From positions 1,736,001 through 1,800,000 of the forward strand of contig NZ_CP089975.1 in NCBI RefSeq assembly GCF_029581575.1: 64,000 bases of DNA, read 5' to 3'. Both the position numbers and the translations under genes were made by a program. Numbering within the stretch: position 1 is the stretch's first letter; the number at the start of each line of letters is the position of its first letter. The notes under the pieces are model-generated. The model did not search any database, had not been told where the DNA came from, and saw only the letters and a list, made by a program, of their open reading frames with translations. Source of the stretch: Moraxella nasibovis (lineage in GTDB: Bacteria > Pseudomonadota > Gammaproteobacteria > Pseudomonadales > Moraxellaceae). Of the stretch, positions 1 through 8,881 are shown one piece after another.

Positions 1-266
1 CAAAATTCAATTTTTAGTATAACGCAAAATCTCGCTAAAATTGTTACAAAATTGCACATAATTATGGTGAAATTGTATACAAACTCTCAAATTGATGGTG
101 TGGCTTGCTGACACTTGCTTAATATGAGCATCAAGCAAATAAATGGTGGTTATTTTAGCGGTTATTTTGCACATTGCTGTCTTTATGAACCGCCTTTATG
201 ATGGTATGATGATGGCATCTTGGCGTATTGTCAATTCAGCTTTAATATAAACTTTAAGGAGCGGGT

Positions 267-1286
267 ATGAGCGCATTTATGGAAAAACTGGCATTAACCA
301 CCCCCATCATTCAAGCACCGATGGCAGGCGCAAGCAATGCCGACTTTGTGGCAAAGGCATGTCAGCTTGGTGTATTGGGCTCGCTTGGGGCGGGCATGAT
401 GTCGCCAAGCCAAATCAAAGATGAGATCGGTCGCATCAAGGCGCAGACATCTGCCGCTTTTAATGTCAATCTGATGATCCTAGACGAACAGCTGACCGAA
501 CACTATGCCGCCCCCATGCCATCTTGGCTGTCAGAGCTTTATGATGAGCTTGGCGTCACACCGAGCATGGATGCAAAGCCTGCACACACCTTTGCCGAGC
601 AATTTGCCGTGCTGCTTGATGAGCCTGTGCCTGTGGCAAGCTTTACTTTTGGGATTTTAAGCCAAGCGCAAGTTGCAGCCTTGCATGAAGTCGGCACACT
701 GGTGGTCGGGACGGCAAACACACCAGATGAAGTGCAGGCGTGGCAGGCTGTGGGTGCGGATGCGGTGGTGGTGCAAGGTGCTGGCGCTGGCGGTCATCAA
801 GGCGGCTGGCTGGATGTGGATGGCAAAAAGACAGACACCTTGACGCTATTAAAGCTTGCCAAAGCCAGCTCAGACATCACTCTCATCGCCACAGGTGGCA
901 TTGCCAGCCGTGAAGATGTACGGTGTATGCTAGATGGTGGCGCAGATGCTGTGGCGGTGGGTACGACATTTTTAACCACCCAAGAAAGCCCGATCAGCCC
1001 ACTTTGGAAGGATAAATTATTACAAGCCAAAGCATCAGATACTCGGCTGACTCGCCTATATTCTGGCAAATGGGCAAGGGGCATAGAGACAGACTACATG
1101 CGCCGCTTTGCCGATAAAGACAATGATAGCCTGCCCACCTACCCCACCCTAAATGCCATGACCAAGTCGCTAAGGGCGCACGGAGCAAGCAACAAAAATA
1201 CCGATTATATGTCGCTTTGGTGTGGCGTTGGTGTGGCAAATTGCCGTGATGAGAGCATGGAGACGCTGATAAAAAGGCTCAGCTAG
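267..1286 (+). CDS. Nitronate monooxygenase (2-nitropropane dioxygenase family)
   Basis: This is a cytoplasmic FMN enzyme of the nitronate monooxygenase family, which oxidises alkyl nitronates. The motif PIIQAPMAG (residues 13-21) opens the TIM barrel. GAGAGGHQGG lies in the middle, and ATGGIAS followed by GADAVAVGTTFL forms the phosphate-binding region of the flavin site. The length of 339 residues is usual for the bacterial class. The start is supported by AAGGAG five bases upstream. It is a single gene facing nhaA, with a bidirectional terminator between them. The family is broad, so the physiological substrate is not known. I saw no truncation. Confidence 0.88.
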   Translation: MSAFMEKLALTTPIIQAPMAGASNADFVAKACQLGVLGSLGAGMMSPSQIKDEIGRIKAQTSAAFNVNLMILDEQLTEHYAAPMPSWLSELYDELGVTPSMDAKPAHTFAEQFAVLLDEPVPVASFTFGILSQAQVAALHEVGTLVVGTANTPDEVQAWQAVGADAVVVQGAGAGGHQGGWLDVDGKKTDTLTLLKLAKASSDITLIATGGIASREDVRCMLDGGADAVAVGTTFLTTQESPISPLWKDKLLQAKASDTRLTRLYSGKWARGIETDYMRRFADKDNDSLPTYPTLNAMTKSLRAHGASNKNTDYMSLWCGVGVANCRDESMETLIKRLS

Positions 1287-1341
1287 TGCTTTTATCTTAG
1301 CGCCCTTTTGTTTTGATACTCTTTACAATGACCGTTAGCGC

Positions 1342-1380
1342 AAAAAAACGGAATAGACTTTGAACCTCTTCCGTTTTTAT
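1342..1380. terminator. Bidirectional Rho-independent terminator
   Basis: The arms AAAAACGGAA and TTCCGTTTTT flank a 15-base loop, with A and T tracts on the two sides. It lies between the convergent nitronate monooxygenase and nhaA genes and can serve both. Confidence 0.8.
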
Positions 1381-1405
1381 TACTCTTACCTTAAGTCAAG
1401 CTCAA

Positions 1406-2635
1406 TCAATGTTTTTTAAGCTCATCTGTCCCCAGATACATGTCATTGCTCTCGGCAAGTGTTGGGTTATCGGCATCTTTGATATTGCGACGCAGCACCA
1501 AATAGCCTACGATGCCTGCGATGAGTGAGCCGCCAATGATGCCAATTCGGGGGTCAAATTCCTCTGGAACGCCGCCAAAGGCAAGCCCTGAGATGAACAA
1601 ACTCATGGTAAAGCCGATACCACAAAGCATGGAGACGCCATAAATTTGCATCATGGTTGTGTCTTTTGGCAAGCTTGCCATTTTGGTTTTTAAAGCAAGG
1701 AATACCGCACCCATGACGCCCACCTGTTTACCAATAAATAAACCTGCGGCGATGCCCAGTGGCACAGGATGTAGTAGACTGCTGATGCCTGCCCCAGCCA
1801 GCGACACGCCCGCATTGGCGAAGGCAAACAGTGGCAAAATCCCAAACGCCACCGTATTATGCAAGTCATGTTCAAGCTCTTCAAGTGGCGAATGTTCTGG
1901 GTCTTTTTTGTTTTTTAGCGGGATAAAAAACGCCAATGCCACACCCGCCAAAGTCGCATGAATGCCCGACTTTAATAGCGCCGCCCACATGATTAGTCCG
2001 ATGAAAAGATAAGGTGTGATTCGCACGACATTCATACGATTTAAAATAAACAGCGGCACAAGGCACGCAAGCGCAATCCCTAACGATGCCAACGACAAAT
2101 CAGCAGTATAAAACAGCGCAATGATGACAATCGCACCGATGTCATCAAAAATGGCAATCGACACCAAAAATACCTTCAACGCATTAGGCACTTTATTGCC
2201 CAAAAGGCTCAGCACACCCAAAGCGAAGGCGATGTCGGTCGCCGCAGGAATCGCCCAGCCCGCCAGATGCTCGCTGTTATTGTAGTTAAATGCAGCATAG
2301 ATGGCAGCAGGCACGACCATACCACCGACCGCACACAAAGCAGGCAAAATGATCTGCTTTATGTCAGAAAGCTCGCCGATGAGCGCTTCTCGCTTTAATT
2401 CAAGCCCTACCAAAAAGAAAAAAATCGCCATCAGACCGTCATTGATCCAGTGGTGAGCATCTTTGGCAATCTCAAATGCCCCAATCTGCACAACAACAGG
2501 CGCATGAATGAAAGCATCATAGAATGTATGCAAAGGCGAGTTGGCGACGATCATCGCAAGAATGGCAGCAAGCGCAAGGATAATCCCCCCTGCGGCTTCG
2601 AGTTCAAAAAAAGACTTAATGCGGTTCATCGGCAT
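1406..2635 (-). CDS. nhaA: Na+/H+ antiporter NhaA
   Basis: This inner-membrane antiporter exports Na+ in exchange for protons, for pH and sodium homeostasis. The 409-residue protein is almost entirely hydrophobic helices. It carries [15 protein letters not shown], which holds the conserved Asp equivalent to E. coli D133, and [14 protein letters not shown], which holds the adjacent Asp pair of the ion site. AFANAGV is also typical of the family. The first of two nearby Met codons is preferred because AGAGA lies seven bases before it. Transcription converges on the nitronate monooxygenase gene, and a shared terminator follows. The family assignment is secure. Confidence 0.96.
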   Translation of the reverse strand: MPMNRIKSFFELEAAGGIILALAAILAMIVANSPLHTFYDAFIHAPVVVQIGAFEIAKDAHHWINDGLMAIFFFLVGLELKREALIGELSDIKQIILPALCAVGGMVVPAAIYAAFNYNNSEHLAGWAIPAATDIAFALGVLSLLGNKVPNALKVFLVSIAIFDDIGAIVIIALFYTADLSLASLGIALACLVPLFILNRMNVVRITPYLFIGLIMWAALLKSGIHATLAGVALAFFIPLKNKKDPEHSPLEELEHDLHNTVAFGILPLFAFANAGVSLAGAGISSLLHPVPLGIAAGLFIGKQVGVMGAVFLALKTKMASLPKDTTMMQIYGVSMLCGIGFTMSLFISGLAFGGVPEEFDPRIGIIGGSLIAGIVGYLVLRRNIKDADNPTLAESNDMYLGTDELKKH

Positions 2636-3032
2636 GGCTGTATCTCTTATCGTAGGCGTTGTCGGTGAATGTCAAATTAAAAAATTAAAATATGAAAGTT
2701 AAATATAGCACAACAAAATGTGTCAAGATTTACTGATTTGCCATGTCATTCAAACAAGATGAGCGCCTGCATCAAGCTTGCTTGCACTGGCTCATCTTAA
2801 TTATTGCTGTCACTTAGTGACTGATGGCTATGGGCATATATCAAAAAACCTTTCACAAGGTTAGCAATATATCACAAAAACTGATGAGGCTAAATGATTT
2901 TTGCGATATTTATAGCAAAAAGTTACAAAAAACCTATCGATAGGATAAAAAGTGGACAGTTATGACCTAAGATCATGAATTGATGACAAATGATGTCGGC
3001 AAATGGCAAATAAATGGCAAATCAAGCATTCA
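2636..3032. other. Intergenic region with three small palindromes
   Basis: No gene is seen here. The stretch is AT-rich and holds the 13-bp palindrome GTCACTTAGTGAC at 2809-2821, the hairpin AACCTT-tcac-AAGGTT at 2847-2862 and the 12-bp palindrome CCTATCGATAGG at 2933-2944. It contains the promoter side of nhaA and the 3' side of the TetR gene, so any of these could be operators or termination signals. None is assigned. Confidence 0.4.
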
Positions 3033-3647
3033 TCAAGACGCTGCATCATTGTTAGGATACATCTTTGGCAGATCAAGCAGCTGCTGCACAAAGGCAAATT
3101 TTAAGGTCTCTCGACTGCCCAAATAACGCTGATAAAAGCTAGAATTTAACAGCCCTGCGCCGCCCTGACCCACCGCCCAAATCAGCGCCACATAGTCACG
3201 CACCGCCATGGCACTATTTTGCTCATGCAGATACTGCTCGGCAATCTCCATCAGCCGTTTCATGCGCTCTCGACGCACCTGATACAGCTCGCCAAAGACC
3301 TTGTTTAACCCCACCGAAGTGCCAGCCAGCCGCTCTTCGATGTGATTAAACAGCATCGCACGCTGTGGCAGTCTGAGCTGCAAAAGCGCCATGCGTGCCA
3401 CACCAGCGCCCGCACCATCTTGCGTCATGTTCATGCGCAACAGCCTACGCTCATAGTCGATCAAAATACGCAGCAAAAGCTCATCTTTACTGGCAAAATG
3501 CTTATACAGCGTACCCTTCGCCAAATCCAGATGCTGCGCCAAGCTGTCAAGCGTCAAATCTCCCTCGCCAGACTCTAAAATAAGTTGTTCGGCAGTTTCT
3601 AGAATCTTCAACTCTCGTATTTCAAATAATTCCTTGCGATTTGGCAT
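3033..3647 (-). CDS. TetR-family regulator, DesT/FabR-like
   Basis: This is a TetR/AcrR repressor of 204 residues. The N-terminal helix-turn-helix includes LTLDSLAQHLDLAKGTLYKHFASKDEL, written here as its two halves LTLDSLAQHLDL and AKGTLYKHFASKDEL. The remainder is a helical ligand domain without obvious motifs. The start at the second in-frame Met is chosen because AAGGA sits five bases before it; the upstream Met at 3668 would add seven residues without a good site. It is divergent from a fatty acyl desaturase, and the shared region holds a GTGAA-N6-TTCAC palindrome resembling the Pseudomonas DesT operator. The likely job is to sense acyl-CoA composition and repress the desaturase. The TetR call is seen in sequence; the DesT role is inference. 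Confidence 0.85.
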   Translation of the reverse strand: MPNRKELFEIRELKILETAEQLILESGEGDLTLDSLAQHLDLAKGTLYKHFASKDELLLRILIDYERRLLRMNMTQDGAGAGVARMALLQLRLPQRAMLFNHIEERLAGTSVGLNKVFGELYQVRRERMKRLMEIAEQYLHEQNSAMAVRDYVALIWAVGQGGAGLLNSSFYQRYLGSRETLKFAFVQQLLDLPKMYPNNDAAS

Positions 3648-3868
3648 AAGTATCCTTGCGCAAGCCATACACTCAGACCTGCTTAGTTTTTAACCTTGAT
3701 AAAATTCTCAAAAAGTCCAAAAATTATAGCAAACTCAACTGACGAAAAACAGCCATTTATGTATAAAAATTTCATAGCATCATCAGCCTGTCACATCTTC
3801 TTTAATTTTAACAAACCCAAATGTAGCCACCATAAAAAATCACACACCACATACATTCATCATTTGAT

Positions 3869-3884
3869 GTGAATAAATGTTCAC
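3869..3884. promoter_or_regulatory. Candidate DesT-like operator
   Basis: GTGAATAAATGTTCAC is a perfect GTGAA-N6-TTCAC palindrome between the divergent TetR gene and the desaturase. Its right half overlaps the candidate -35 box of the desaturase, so binding would block RNA polymerase. It resembles the operator recalled for Pseudomonas DesT (AGTGAACGCTTGTTGACT). Confidence 0.6.
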
Positions 3885-3908
3885 TTTTATCAATTTTTCA
3901 GCTATAAT
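3880..3908 (+). promoter_or_regulatory. Desaturase promoter
   Basis: TTCACT as -35 and a consensus TATAAT as -10 are separated by 17 bases. The start codon of the desaturase lies about 50 bases downstream. The -35 overlaps the palindromic operator. Confidence 0.6.
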
Positions 3909-3957
3909 AGTAAATAGTAGCATCACTTTTATTAATTTTGACCAACAGGACATTGCC

Positions 3958-5136
3958 ATGAGCGTCGAAAGAAATCCACAAACCTTTGACAACCCCCCGA
4001 TTAACTGGGTGCCCGCCATCGTCTTGTTGTCCACTCCGATACTTGCCCTTGTGCTTGTGCCTTGGTACTTGTGGACACATGGCATCAATCCTGCCGTATG
4101 GACGGCGTTTGCGTTTTTTATGGCATGGACAGGGCTGTCGATCACCGCAGGCTACCATCGTCTGTGGGCGCACAAGGCGTATGATGCCCATCCGATCGTG
4201 AAGTACTTTTTGTTGCTTGGGGCGACTTTGGCGGTGCAAAGCTCGGCTTTTGACTGGTGCTCTGGGCATCGCACGCACCATCGCCATGTCGATGATGTCT
4301 ATGACGACCCATACTCATCAAAGCGTGGATTTTGGTTCAGTCACATGGATTGGATGCTGCGCAAATACCCAAGTGGTCAATATGACTACAAAAACATCCC
4401 CGACCTAAAAAAAGACAAGGTTCTACAAATCCAGCATAAATACTACGGTCTATGGGTGGTATTGACCAATGTCTTGGTGGTGGGTCTGGCGGGTCTTTTG
4501 ACTGGCGACATGCTTGGCACTTTCATCATCGCAGGTCTTTTGCGCATGGTGCTGACGCATCACTTTACTTTTTTCATCAATTCGCTGTGTCATATGTTCG
4601 GCACTCGCCCTTATACAGATGAAAACACCGCACGAGACAACCCAATTTTGGCGATTTTCACTTGGGGTGAAGGCTATCATAATTACCACCATTATTTCCA
4701 ATACGACTATCGCAATGGCGTCAAATGGTGGCAATACGACCCGACCAAATGGTTCATCAGTATCCTTTCAAAAGTCGGTCTTGCCAAAGACTTAAAGCGT
4801 GTCGATGATGTCACCATCAAGCACGCCGAAGTCACCATGCAGTTTAAGCGTGCCCAAGAGCGCATCGCTCAAGGCGGCGAGATGAGTTTGGACGAGCGTT
4901 TGGCAGTATTCAAAGAGCGCATCAGCGCAGAATATGACGCTTTCATGCAGACCGTCGAGGAATGGCACGCCCTAAAAGCCAAGTCGGTCGAGCTAAAACG
5001 CACCGAATTTGCCAACCGTCTGCATGAGGCCGACGAAAAGCTCAAAGAGCAATTTGCTCAAATCGAGGCACAAATTTTGGCGCACAGCGAACGCATCGAG
5101 CACGCTTATTTGCACCTAAAAGGCAAATCCGCCTAA
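3958..5136 (+). CDS. Acyl-CoA/fatty acid delta-9-type desaturase
   Basis: This integral-membrane di-iron desaturase introduces a cis double bond into saturated acyl chains and so tunes membrane fluidity. All three histidine boxes are present: HRLWAH, HRTHHRH and HNYHH. Hydrophobic segments precede and separate them. After the third box there is a C-terminal tail of about 110 charged, helical residues. The start used is 27 codons inside the longest frame, because AGGA is well placed before it and the extra upstream part would run through the promoter. The 392 residues fit the bacterial family. The divergent TetR neighbour and the operator overlapping its promoter indicate repression. Chain-length preference cannot be told from sequence. 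Confidence 0.93.
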   Translation: MSVERNPQTFDNPPINWVPAIVLLSTPILALVLVPWYLWTHGINPAVWTAFAFFMAWTGLSITAGYHRLWAHKAYDAHPIVKYFLLLGATLAVQSSAFDWCSGHRTHHRHVDDVYDDPYSSKRGFWFSHMDWMLRKYPSGQYDYKNIPDLKKDKVLQIQHKYYGLWVVLTNVLVVGLAGLLTGDMLGTFIIAGLLRMVLTHHFTFFINSLCHMFGTRPYTDENTARDNPILAIFTWGEGYHNYHHYFQYDYRNGVKWWQYDPTKWFISILSKVGLAKDLKRVDDVTIKHAEVTMQFKRAQERIAQGGEMSLDERLAVFKERISAEYDAFMQTVEEWHALKAKSVELKRTEFANRLHEADEKLKEQFAQIEAQILAHSERIEHAYLHLKGKSA

Positions 5137-5167
5137 TGCTCAGAATCCCTACATCTGGTTTCTCCTT

Positions 5168-5199
5168 ACCCTTTATCTGCATGATAAAGGGTCTTTTTT
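5168..5199 (+). terminator. Terminator after the desaturase
   Basis: A perfect 10-bp stem ACCCTTTATC/GATAAAGGGT with a 5-base loop is followed by CTTTTTT. It ends the desaturase transcript before selO. Confidence 0.85.
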
Positions 5200-5289
5200 A
5201 TGGTACAATTTTGGTGATTTTAAGATTTTATATCATCAATTTTGCCTACAAGGGCATCAAATCCACCCAGCCAACATTAAGCCTAGCAC

Positions 5290-6750
5290 ATGAAACACCA
5301 TCACCACTACCTGACGCTCAATCCCGCCTTATACCACCGCCAAGACGCAATGCCGCTTGACAACCCAAGACTCATGCATTTTAATCACGCACTGCATGAG
5401 ACTTTGAGCGACTCACCTGTCGATAAGGTGGATTGGCGGCGTGTCATCGGCGCTGATAATGCTGCCTTTCCCAATGAATTTCAGCCCCTAGCCATGGTCT
5501 ATGCTGGGCATCAGTTTGGGCAGTGGGCAGGACAGCTGGGCGACGGACGAGGACTGCTGCTTACGCAAGTGTTTGATAAACAAGGCAAATTACAAGATTT
5601 ACACCTAAAAGGCGCAGGCAAAACCCCTTTTTCTCGCTTTGGCGATGGGCGTGCGATGATAGACAGCACCGTGCGTGAGTATCTTGGCAGTCATGCACTG
5701 TCCATGCTTGGTGTGCCAAGCTCAAATGCGCTTGGCTGCGTTGTCTCAGACACGCCAATCATGCGTCAGCAGATGGTGCGGGCGGCGGCACTTCTGCGAG
5801 TGAGCGACTGCCATGTCAGACTTGGGCATTTTGAGTGGCTGGCGGTGTATCATCCCGAGCTGTTTGGCGAGTTTAGTTATCAGATGATGGCGGCATATTA
5901 TCCAAAGATTGACAGATACGACATCGATGAGTTTTTGCGTCAGGTGTGTAAAAACACCGCCAAGCTCATCGCCAAGTGGCAGCTTGTCGGTTTTAGCCAT
6001 GGTGTCATGAATACGGACAATCTGAACATCACAGGTACGACGCTCGACTTTGGTCCGTTTGGCATGATGGAGCGTTTCAATCCCAGTTGGATCAACAACC
6101 ACTCCGATCATCACGGTCGCTACACTTATCAAAATCAGCCGACCATCGGACATTGGAATTTGCAGCGCTGGCTTGCCTGCTTTGAGCTGCTGTCTGTCAA
6201 GGATTCGGTGATGGCGGACTGCCTAGATGCTTATAAGACGACGCTACACGACAGCTATGATGAGGGCATTTGCCAGAAAATTGGGCTACCCAAAGACAGC
6301 ACAAGCCTTTCTTTGGCGTATGAATTTGTCGGCTTATTAAAAACTTATGAGCTTGATTATACCAACAGCTTTCGTGCGCTTGCCGCCTTACTCGATGATG
6401 GCTGTGCGCATGAGCAAGCACTGCTGGCGACGCTGAATGATGAGCTAAGGCACCAAGAGCATGGATGGGAGCGATGGCAAGACTGGTTGGCACGCCATCA
6501 GGCACACATGCGCCATACCACAAGCACGCAAGAAAGCGTGCAGAAAATACGCCAAACCAACCCTGTTTATATTCTAAGAAACGCCATGGCAGAGCGCGCC
6601 ATTCAAGGCGCTCTTGATGATGATTTTTCTGAGATGGCAAGGCTCTTTGAGCTGCTCAGCCGCCCTTTTGATGTACAAAGCATCGCCGTCAAGGACGACA
6701 CCACGCCGACTCACCGCCACGACATGACGCCTGTTAGCTGCATGTCTTAG
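5290..6750 (+). CDS. selO: Protein adenylyltransferase SelO (YdiU)
   Basis: SelO is a pseudokinase-fold enzyme that transfers AMP from ATP to protein Ser, Thr or Tyr residues and is linked to redox stress. Family signatures are clear: AGHQFGQWAGQLGDGRG near residue 72, LKGAGKTPFSRFGDGRAM near 105 and HGVMNTDN with LDFGPFGMM in the catalytic part. The 486 residues are of normal length. The protein ends in Cys-Met-Ser, which puts a Cys third from the end, where the vertebrate protein carries selenocysteine. The start lacks a strong ribosome binding site, but upstream Met codons are not available in frame. It stands alone between the desaturase terminator and a convergent lipoprotein gene. Confidence 0.94.
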   Translation: MKHHHHYLTLNPALYHRQDAMPLDNPRLMHFNHALHETLSDSPVDKVDWRRVIGADNAAFPNEFQPLAMVYAGHQFGQWAGQLGDGRGLLLTQVFDKQGKLQDLHLKGAGKTPFSRFGDGRAMIDSTVREYLGSHALSMLGVPSSNALGCVVSDTPIMRQQMVRAAALLRVSDCHVRLGHFEWLAVYHPELFGEFSYQMMAAYYPKIDRYDIDEFLRQVCKNTAKLIAKWQLVGFSHGVMNTDNLNITGTTLDFGPFGMMERFNPSWINNHSDHHGRYTYQNQPTIGHWNLQRWLACFELLSVKDSVMADCLDAYKTTLHDSYDEGICQKIGLPKDSTSLSLAYEFVGLLKTYELDYTNSFRALAALLDDGCAHEQALLATLNDELRHQEHGWERWQDWLARHQAHMRHTTSTQESVQKIRQTNPVYILRNAMAERAIQGALDDDFSEMARLFELLSRPFDVQSIAVKDDTTPTHRHDMTPVSCMS

Positions 6751-6882
6751 GCTTGAACTTAGGCTTGGCAACACACCCAAAAATCACTAAGGGCTAACAA
6801 GGGTAATGCCAAAAGCCACCCCTGTCAGCCCCATCTTTGCCAGCAAATGAGCAAACGAACGCCTTAAAATACGCTTATGCAC

Positions 6883-7386
6883 CTATCTGACTGGCACCAG
6901 ATGAATGGCGTTTTGCATGGCGATGATTTTAAGGTCGCTGCCCTGCCGCTCAAAGCCATAGACATCACTAAGCATCCACATCACTTCATCGATGAGCTCG
7001 CTGGTGCATTCGCCATTTTGTCTGGTTGAGCGGTCGATGAGCAGCTTTTCATTGGACAAATCGTGCGTATTAAAAGTCACCAAAATCCGCTCGCAGCCAT
7101 CATAAAACTCGCCCTTACCAGTGCCAAATTCTCGTAAATCAAGCATCAAATCGCCGTCAATGTCTCGCCCATTCATGCTGACCACTCGCCATTGACCCGT
7201 CATGAATTGCTCGGTTGCTTTGGTCTTACCCATGGTAACGGCTGCCGTCGGCATGGTCGCAATCGGTGCGGCTGTCGTTTGTGTCGCACTGTCTTTACCC
7301 GTAGGCGCTGGGCTGTCACAAGCAGCCAAAAATAACAAAGATGCCGCAAGCACCGTCGGCACTCGCCACTGTTTTATATCAATCAT
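6883..7386 (-). CDS. META-domain (HslJ-like) lipoprotein
   Basis: The 167-residue protein starts with a lipoprotein signal peptide, and LFLAAC places the lipidated Cys at residue 23. A Thr/Ala/Pro-rich linker follows. From about residue 62 there is a META/HslJ-like domain: GQWRVVSMNGR, a GCERI segment, a central Cys and a final strand pattern GSDLKIIAMQN. Proteins of this family sit in the envelope and have been tied to stress or antibiotic tolerance, but the molecular role is unknown. It is divergent from ccoS and convergent with selO. The lipoprotein call is firm and the domain call is moderate. Confidence 0.72.
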   Translation of the reverse strand: MIDIKQWRVPTVLAASLLFLAACDSPAPTGKDSATQTTAAPIATMPTAAVTMGKTKATEQFMTGQWRVVSMNGRDIDGDLMLDLREFGTGKGEFYDGCERILVTFNTHDLSNEKLLIDRSTRQNGECTSELIDEVMWMLSDVYGFERQGSDLKIIAMQNAIHLVPVR

Positions 7387-7760
7387 ATCTTTTCTTTATG
7401 GTCTTTTTGATTTTTATGCTCAGCACTTCAAATGGCATCTCAAAGCGCAATAATAATAAAGCATGTCAAATTCAAATACACTCACTAAAATAAACTCAAT
7501 ATTTATCCTTTTGAGTATCAAGCATTTTTACAAAAAAGGCAAGACAAAACCCCATGCTTTTGGTTGTAATTTTGTAGTCAAAGATTTTAGTTAGACTTTT
7601 AAATTCTTTGGTGCGTCGTCCTTATGCTCCAAAGTCAACATCCTCATGCCATTTGATGGATAGTATGTTATAATAATCATTCATCATTTGGCACAACAAG
7701 ACAGCCGTCAAGCAAGCGTTATCAAGCGAGCATGGCTGGCGAAACTGCAACAGGAACGCC
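7387..7760. other. Intergenic region between META lipoprotein and ccoS
   Basis: No gene is recognised. The region is AT-rich and must hold divergent promoters. The only clear signal is an extended -10, TGTTATAAT at 7666-7674, for ccoS. I looked for an FNR/Anr box because ccoS belongs to the microaerobic oxidase, but only a half site TTGAT (7653-7657) is visible. Confidence 0.5.
7666..7674 (+). promoter_or_regulatory. Extended -10 element for ccoS
   Basis: TG-T-TATAAT is a full extended -10. No good -35 hexamer is present 17 bases upstream, which is common for extended -10 promoters. Confidence 0.4.
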
Positions 7761-7934
7761 ATGTTAAGCATTTATCTACTCATTCCATTAAGTCTCATGC
7801 TCTTTGTGGTGGCGATTTGGGCGATTTGGTATGCGGTGAAGTCAAACCAGTTTGAAGATCTGGACAATGCCCCAGAACAAATCATCTTAGACGACCGTCA
7901 AGAACGCCGCAAACTTCACAAACAACTCAAATAA
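7761..7934 (+). CDS. ccoS: cbb3 oxidase assembly protein CcoS
   Basis: This 57-residue membrane protein is needed to mature the cbb3-type cytochrome c oxidase. A single transmembrane helix covers about residues 4-24. The family motif follows directly as WYAVKSNQFEDLDNAP, matching the usual W-A-V-x-S-x-Q-F-D-D-L pattern. The C-terminus is short and charged. AGGAA stands four bases before the start. It is 18 bases upstream of a SafE-like membrane protein, an arrangement common in cco loci, but ccoN-P and ccoGHI are not in the window, so the assembly gene is displaced or the structural genes lie elsewhere. Confidence 0.85.
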   Translation: MLSIYLLIPLSLMLFVVAIWAIWYAVKSNQFEDLDNAPEQIILDDRQERRKLHKQLK

Positions 7935-7952
7935 GCACTTAGGGCTACTTTT

Positions 7953-8813
7953 ATGACCATGACTCTTTTATTGGCTGCGCTCGCCATGGGATTTTTTGGG
8001 TCGCCACATTGCTTGGGCATGTGCGGCGGCATTGTTGCCGCTTTTGGTATCTCGATGAGAGACCTAAGCCCAAGCAAGCGTCGAGCGCTCATCATCACCT
8101 ATCACATCGGCAGACTCATCAGCTACATGATGCTTGGCGTCATCGCAAGCCTTATTGGCAGCCAAGTCATTGCACCATTTTTGACGGACAATGCCCTACC
8201 CAGAATTCTGCTGGGCGGTGCGCTGATTTTTGCCGCCCTGCTGATGCTCGGCGTACCTGTGCTAAATCGCCTTGAAAAACTAGGCTTGGGACTTTGGAAT
8301 CGACTCTCGCCCATCCGCCAAAAAGTCCTGCCCATCAACAGCCTGCCCAAAGCAATGGGCGCAGGGATGCTGTGGGGGCTTTTGCCGTGCGGCTTGGTAT
8401 ATGGCGCGCTTGTCATGGCGGTCAGCACAGCAGCCACGCAAGTCGATGCCTTGTCTGGCGCGGTATTCATGCTGTTTTTTGGACTGGGTACACTCCCCAT
8501 GCTCATCGCCACCGACTCCATGATCGCTTTTTTGCAAAAAATGGTGGCAAAATTTAACCTGCGTCAATTCAGCGGCGTACTCATGCTCATCTCAGGGCTT
8601 TCGGTCGCCCTATCGCCTGCCATCATGCACGCCATGCATGGGCATGATCACACAGCGCACGCCCATCACAGCACGCACGACCACACCAGTCATCACGGCA
8701 CACGCGACCATGCCACGCACAGCGAGCACAACCATCACAGCCCCGACCACAATCATAGCGACCACAGCCACAGTACGCACACAAATCATACAGACACGCA
8801 CAGCCATCACTAA
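7953..8813 (+). CDS. SafE/TauE-like (UreH-type) membrane protein with His-rich tail
   Basis: This is a six-helix inner-membrane protein of the sulfite exporter TauE/SafE superfamily. Its signature GFFGSPHCLGMCGGI lies near residues 13-27, and a second half-repeat GLLPCGLVYGA lies in the middle. The family members beside ccoS are suspected to move metal or to aid oxidase maturation. The last 61 residues hold 25 histidines with Asp, Ser and Thr, a probable metal-binding tail that would hang outside the membrane core. It follows ccoS by 18 bases, so co-transcription is likely, and it is followed by a terminator. The substrate is unknown; copper or nickel handling is inference from the tail and the neighbour. 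Confidence 0.8.
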   Translation: MTMTLLLAALAMGFFGSPHCLGMCGGIVAAFGISMRDLSPSKRRALIITYHIGRLISYMMLGVIASLIGSQVIAPFLTDNALPRILLGGALIFAALLMLGVPVLNRLEKLGLGLWNRLSPIRQKVLPINSLPKAMGAGMLWGLLPCGLVYGALVMAVSTAATQVDALSGAVFMLFFGLGTLPMLIATDSMIAFLQKMVAKFNLRQFSGVLMLISGLSVALSPAIMHAMHGHDHTAHAHHSTHDHTSHHGTRDHATHSEHNHHSPDHNHSDHSHSTHTNHTDTHSHH

Positions 8814-8827
8814 AAAGACAGCACAAA

Positions 8828-8856
8828 AATAAAGCACCCAAAAAAGGTGCTTTATT
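8828..8856. terminator. Bidirectional terminator
   Basis: An 11-bp stem AATAAAGCACC/GGTGCTTTATT surrounds a short A-rich loop between the convergent SafE-like gene and the flavoprotein gene. Confidence 0.75.
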
Positions 8857-8881
8857 CATGTAAATCCGACCGTACAATCAA

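Noticed and set aside
5136-5360. Plus-strand reading frame of 74 codons between the desaturase and selO
   Set aside because: It runs through a perfect terminator and overlaps the start of selO in another frame; the translation looks random.
7653-7666. FNR/Anr box upstream of ccoS
   Set aside because: Only the left half TTGAT is present; the right half does not match ATCAA.
8610-8877. Reading frames on both strands over the His-rich tail of the SafE-like gene
   Set aside because: They are low-complexity shadows of the CAC/CAT repeats that encode the His tail.
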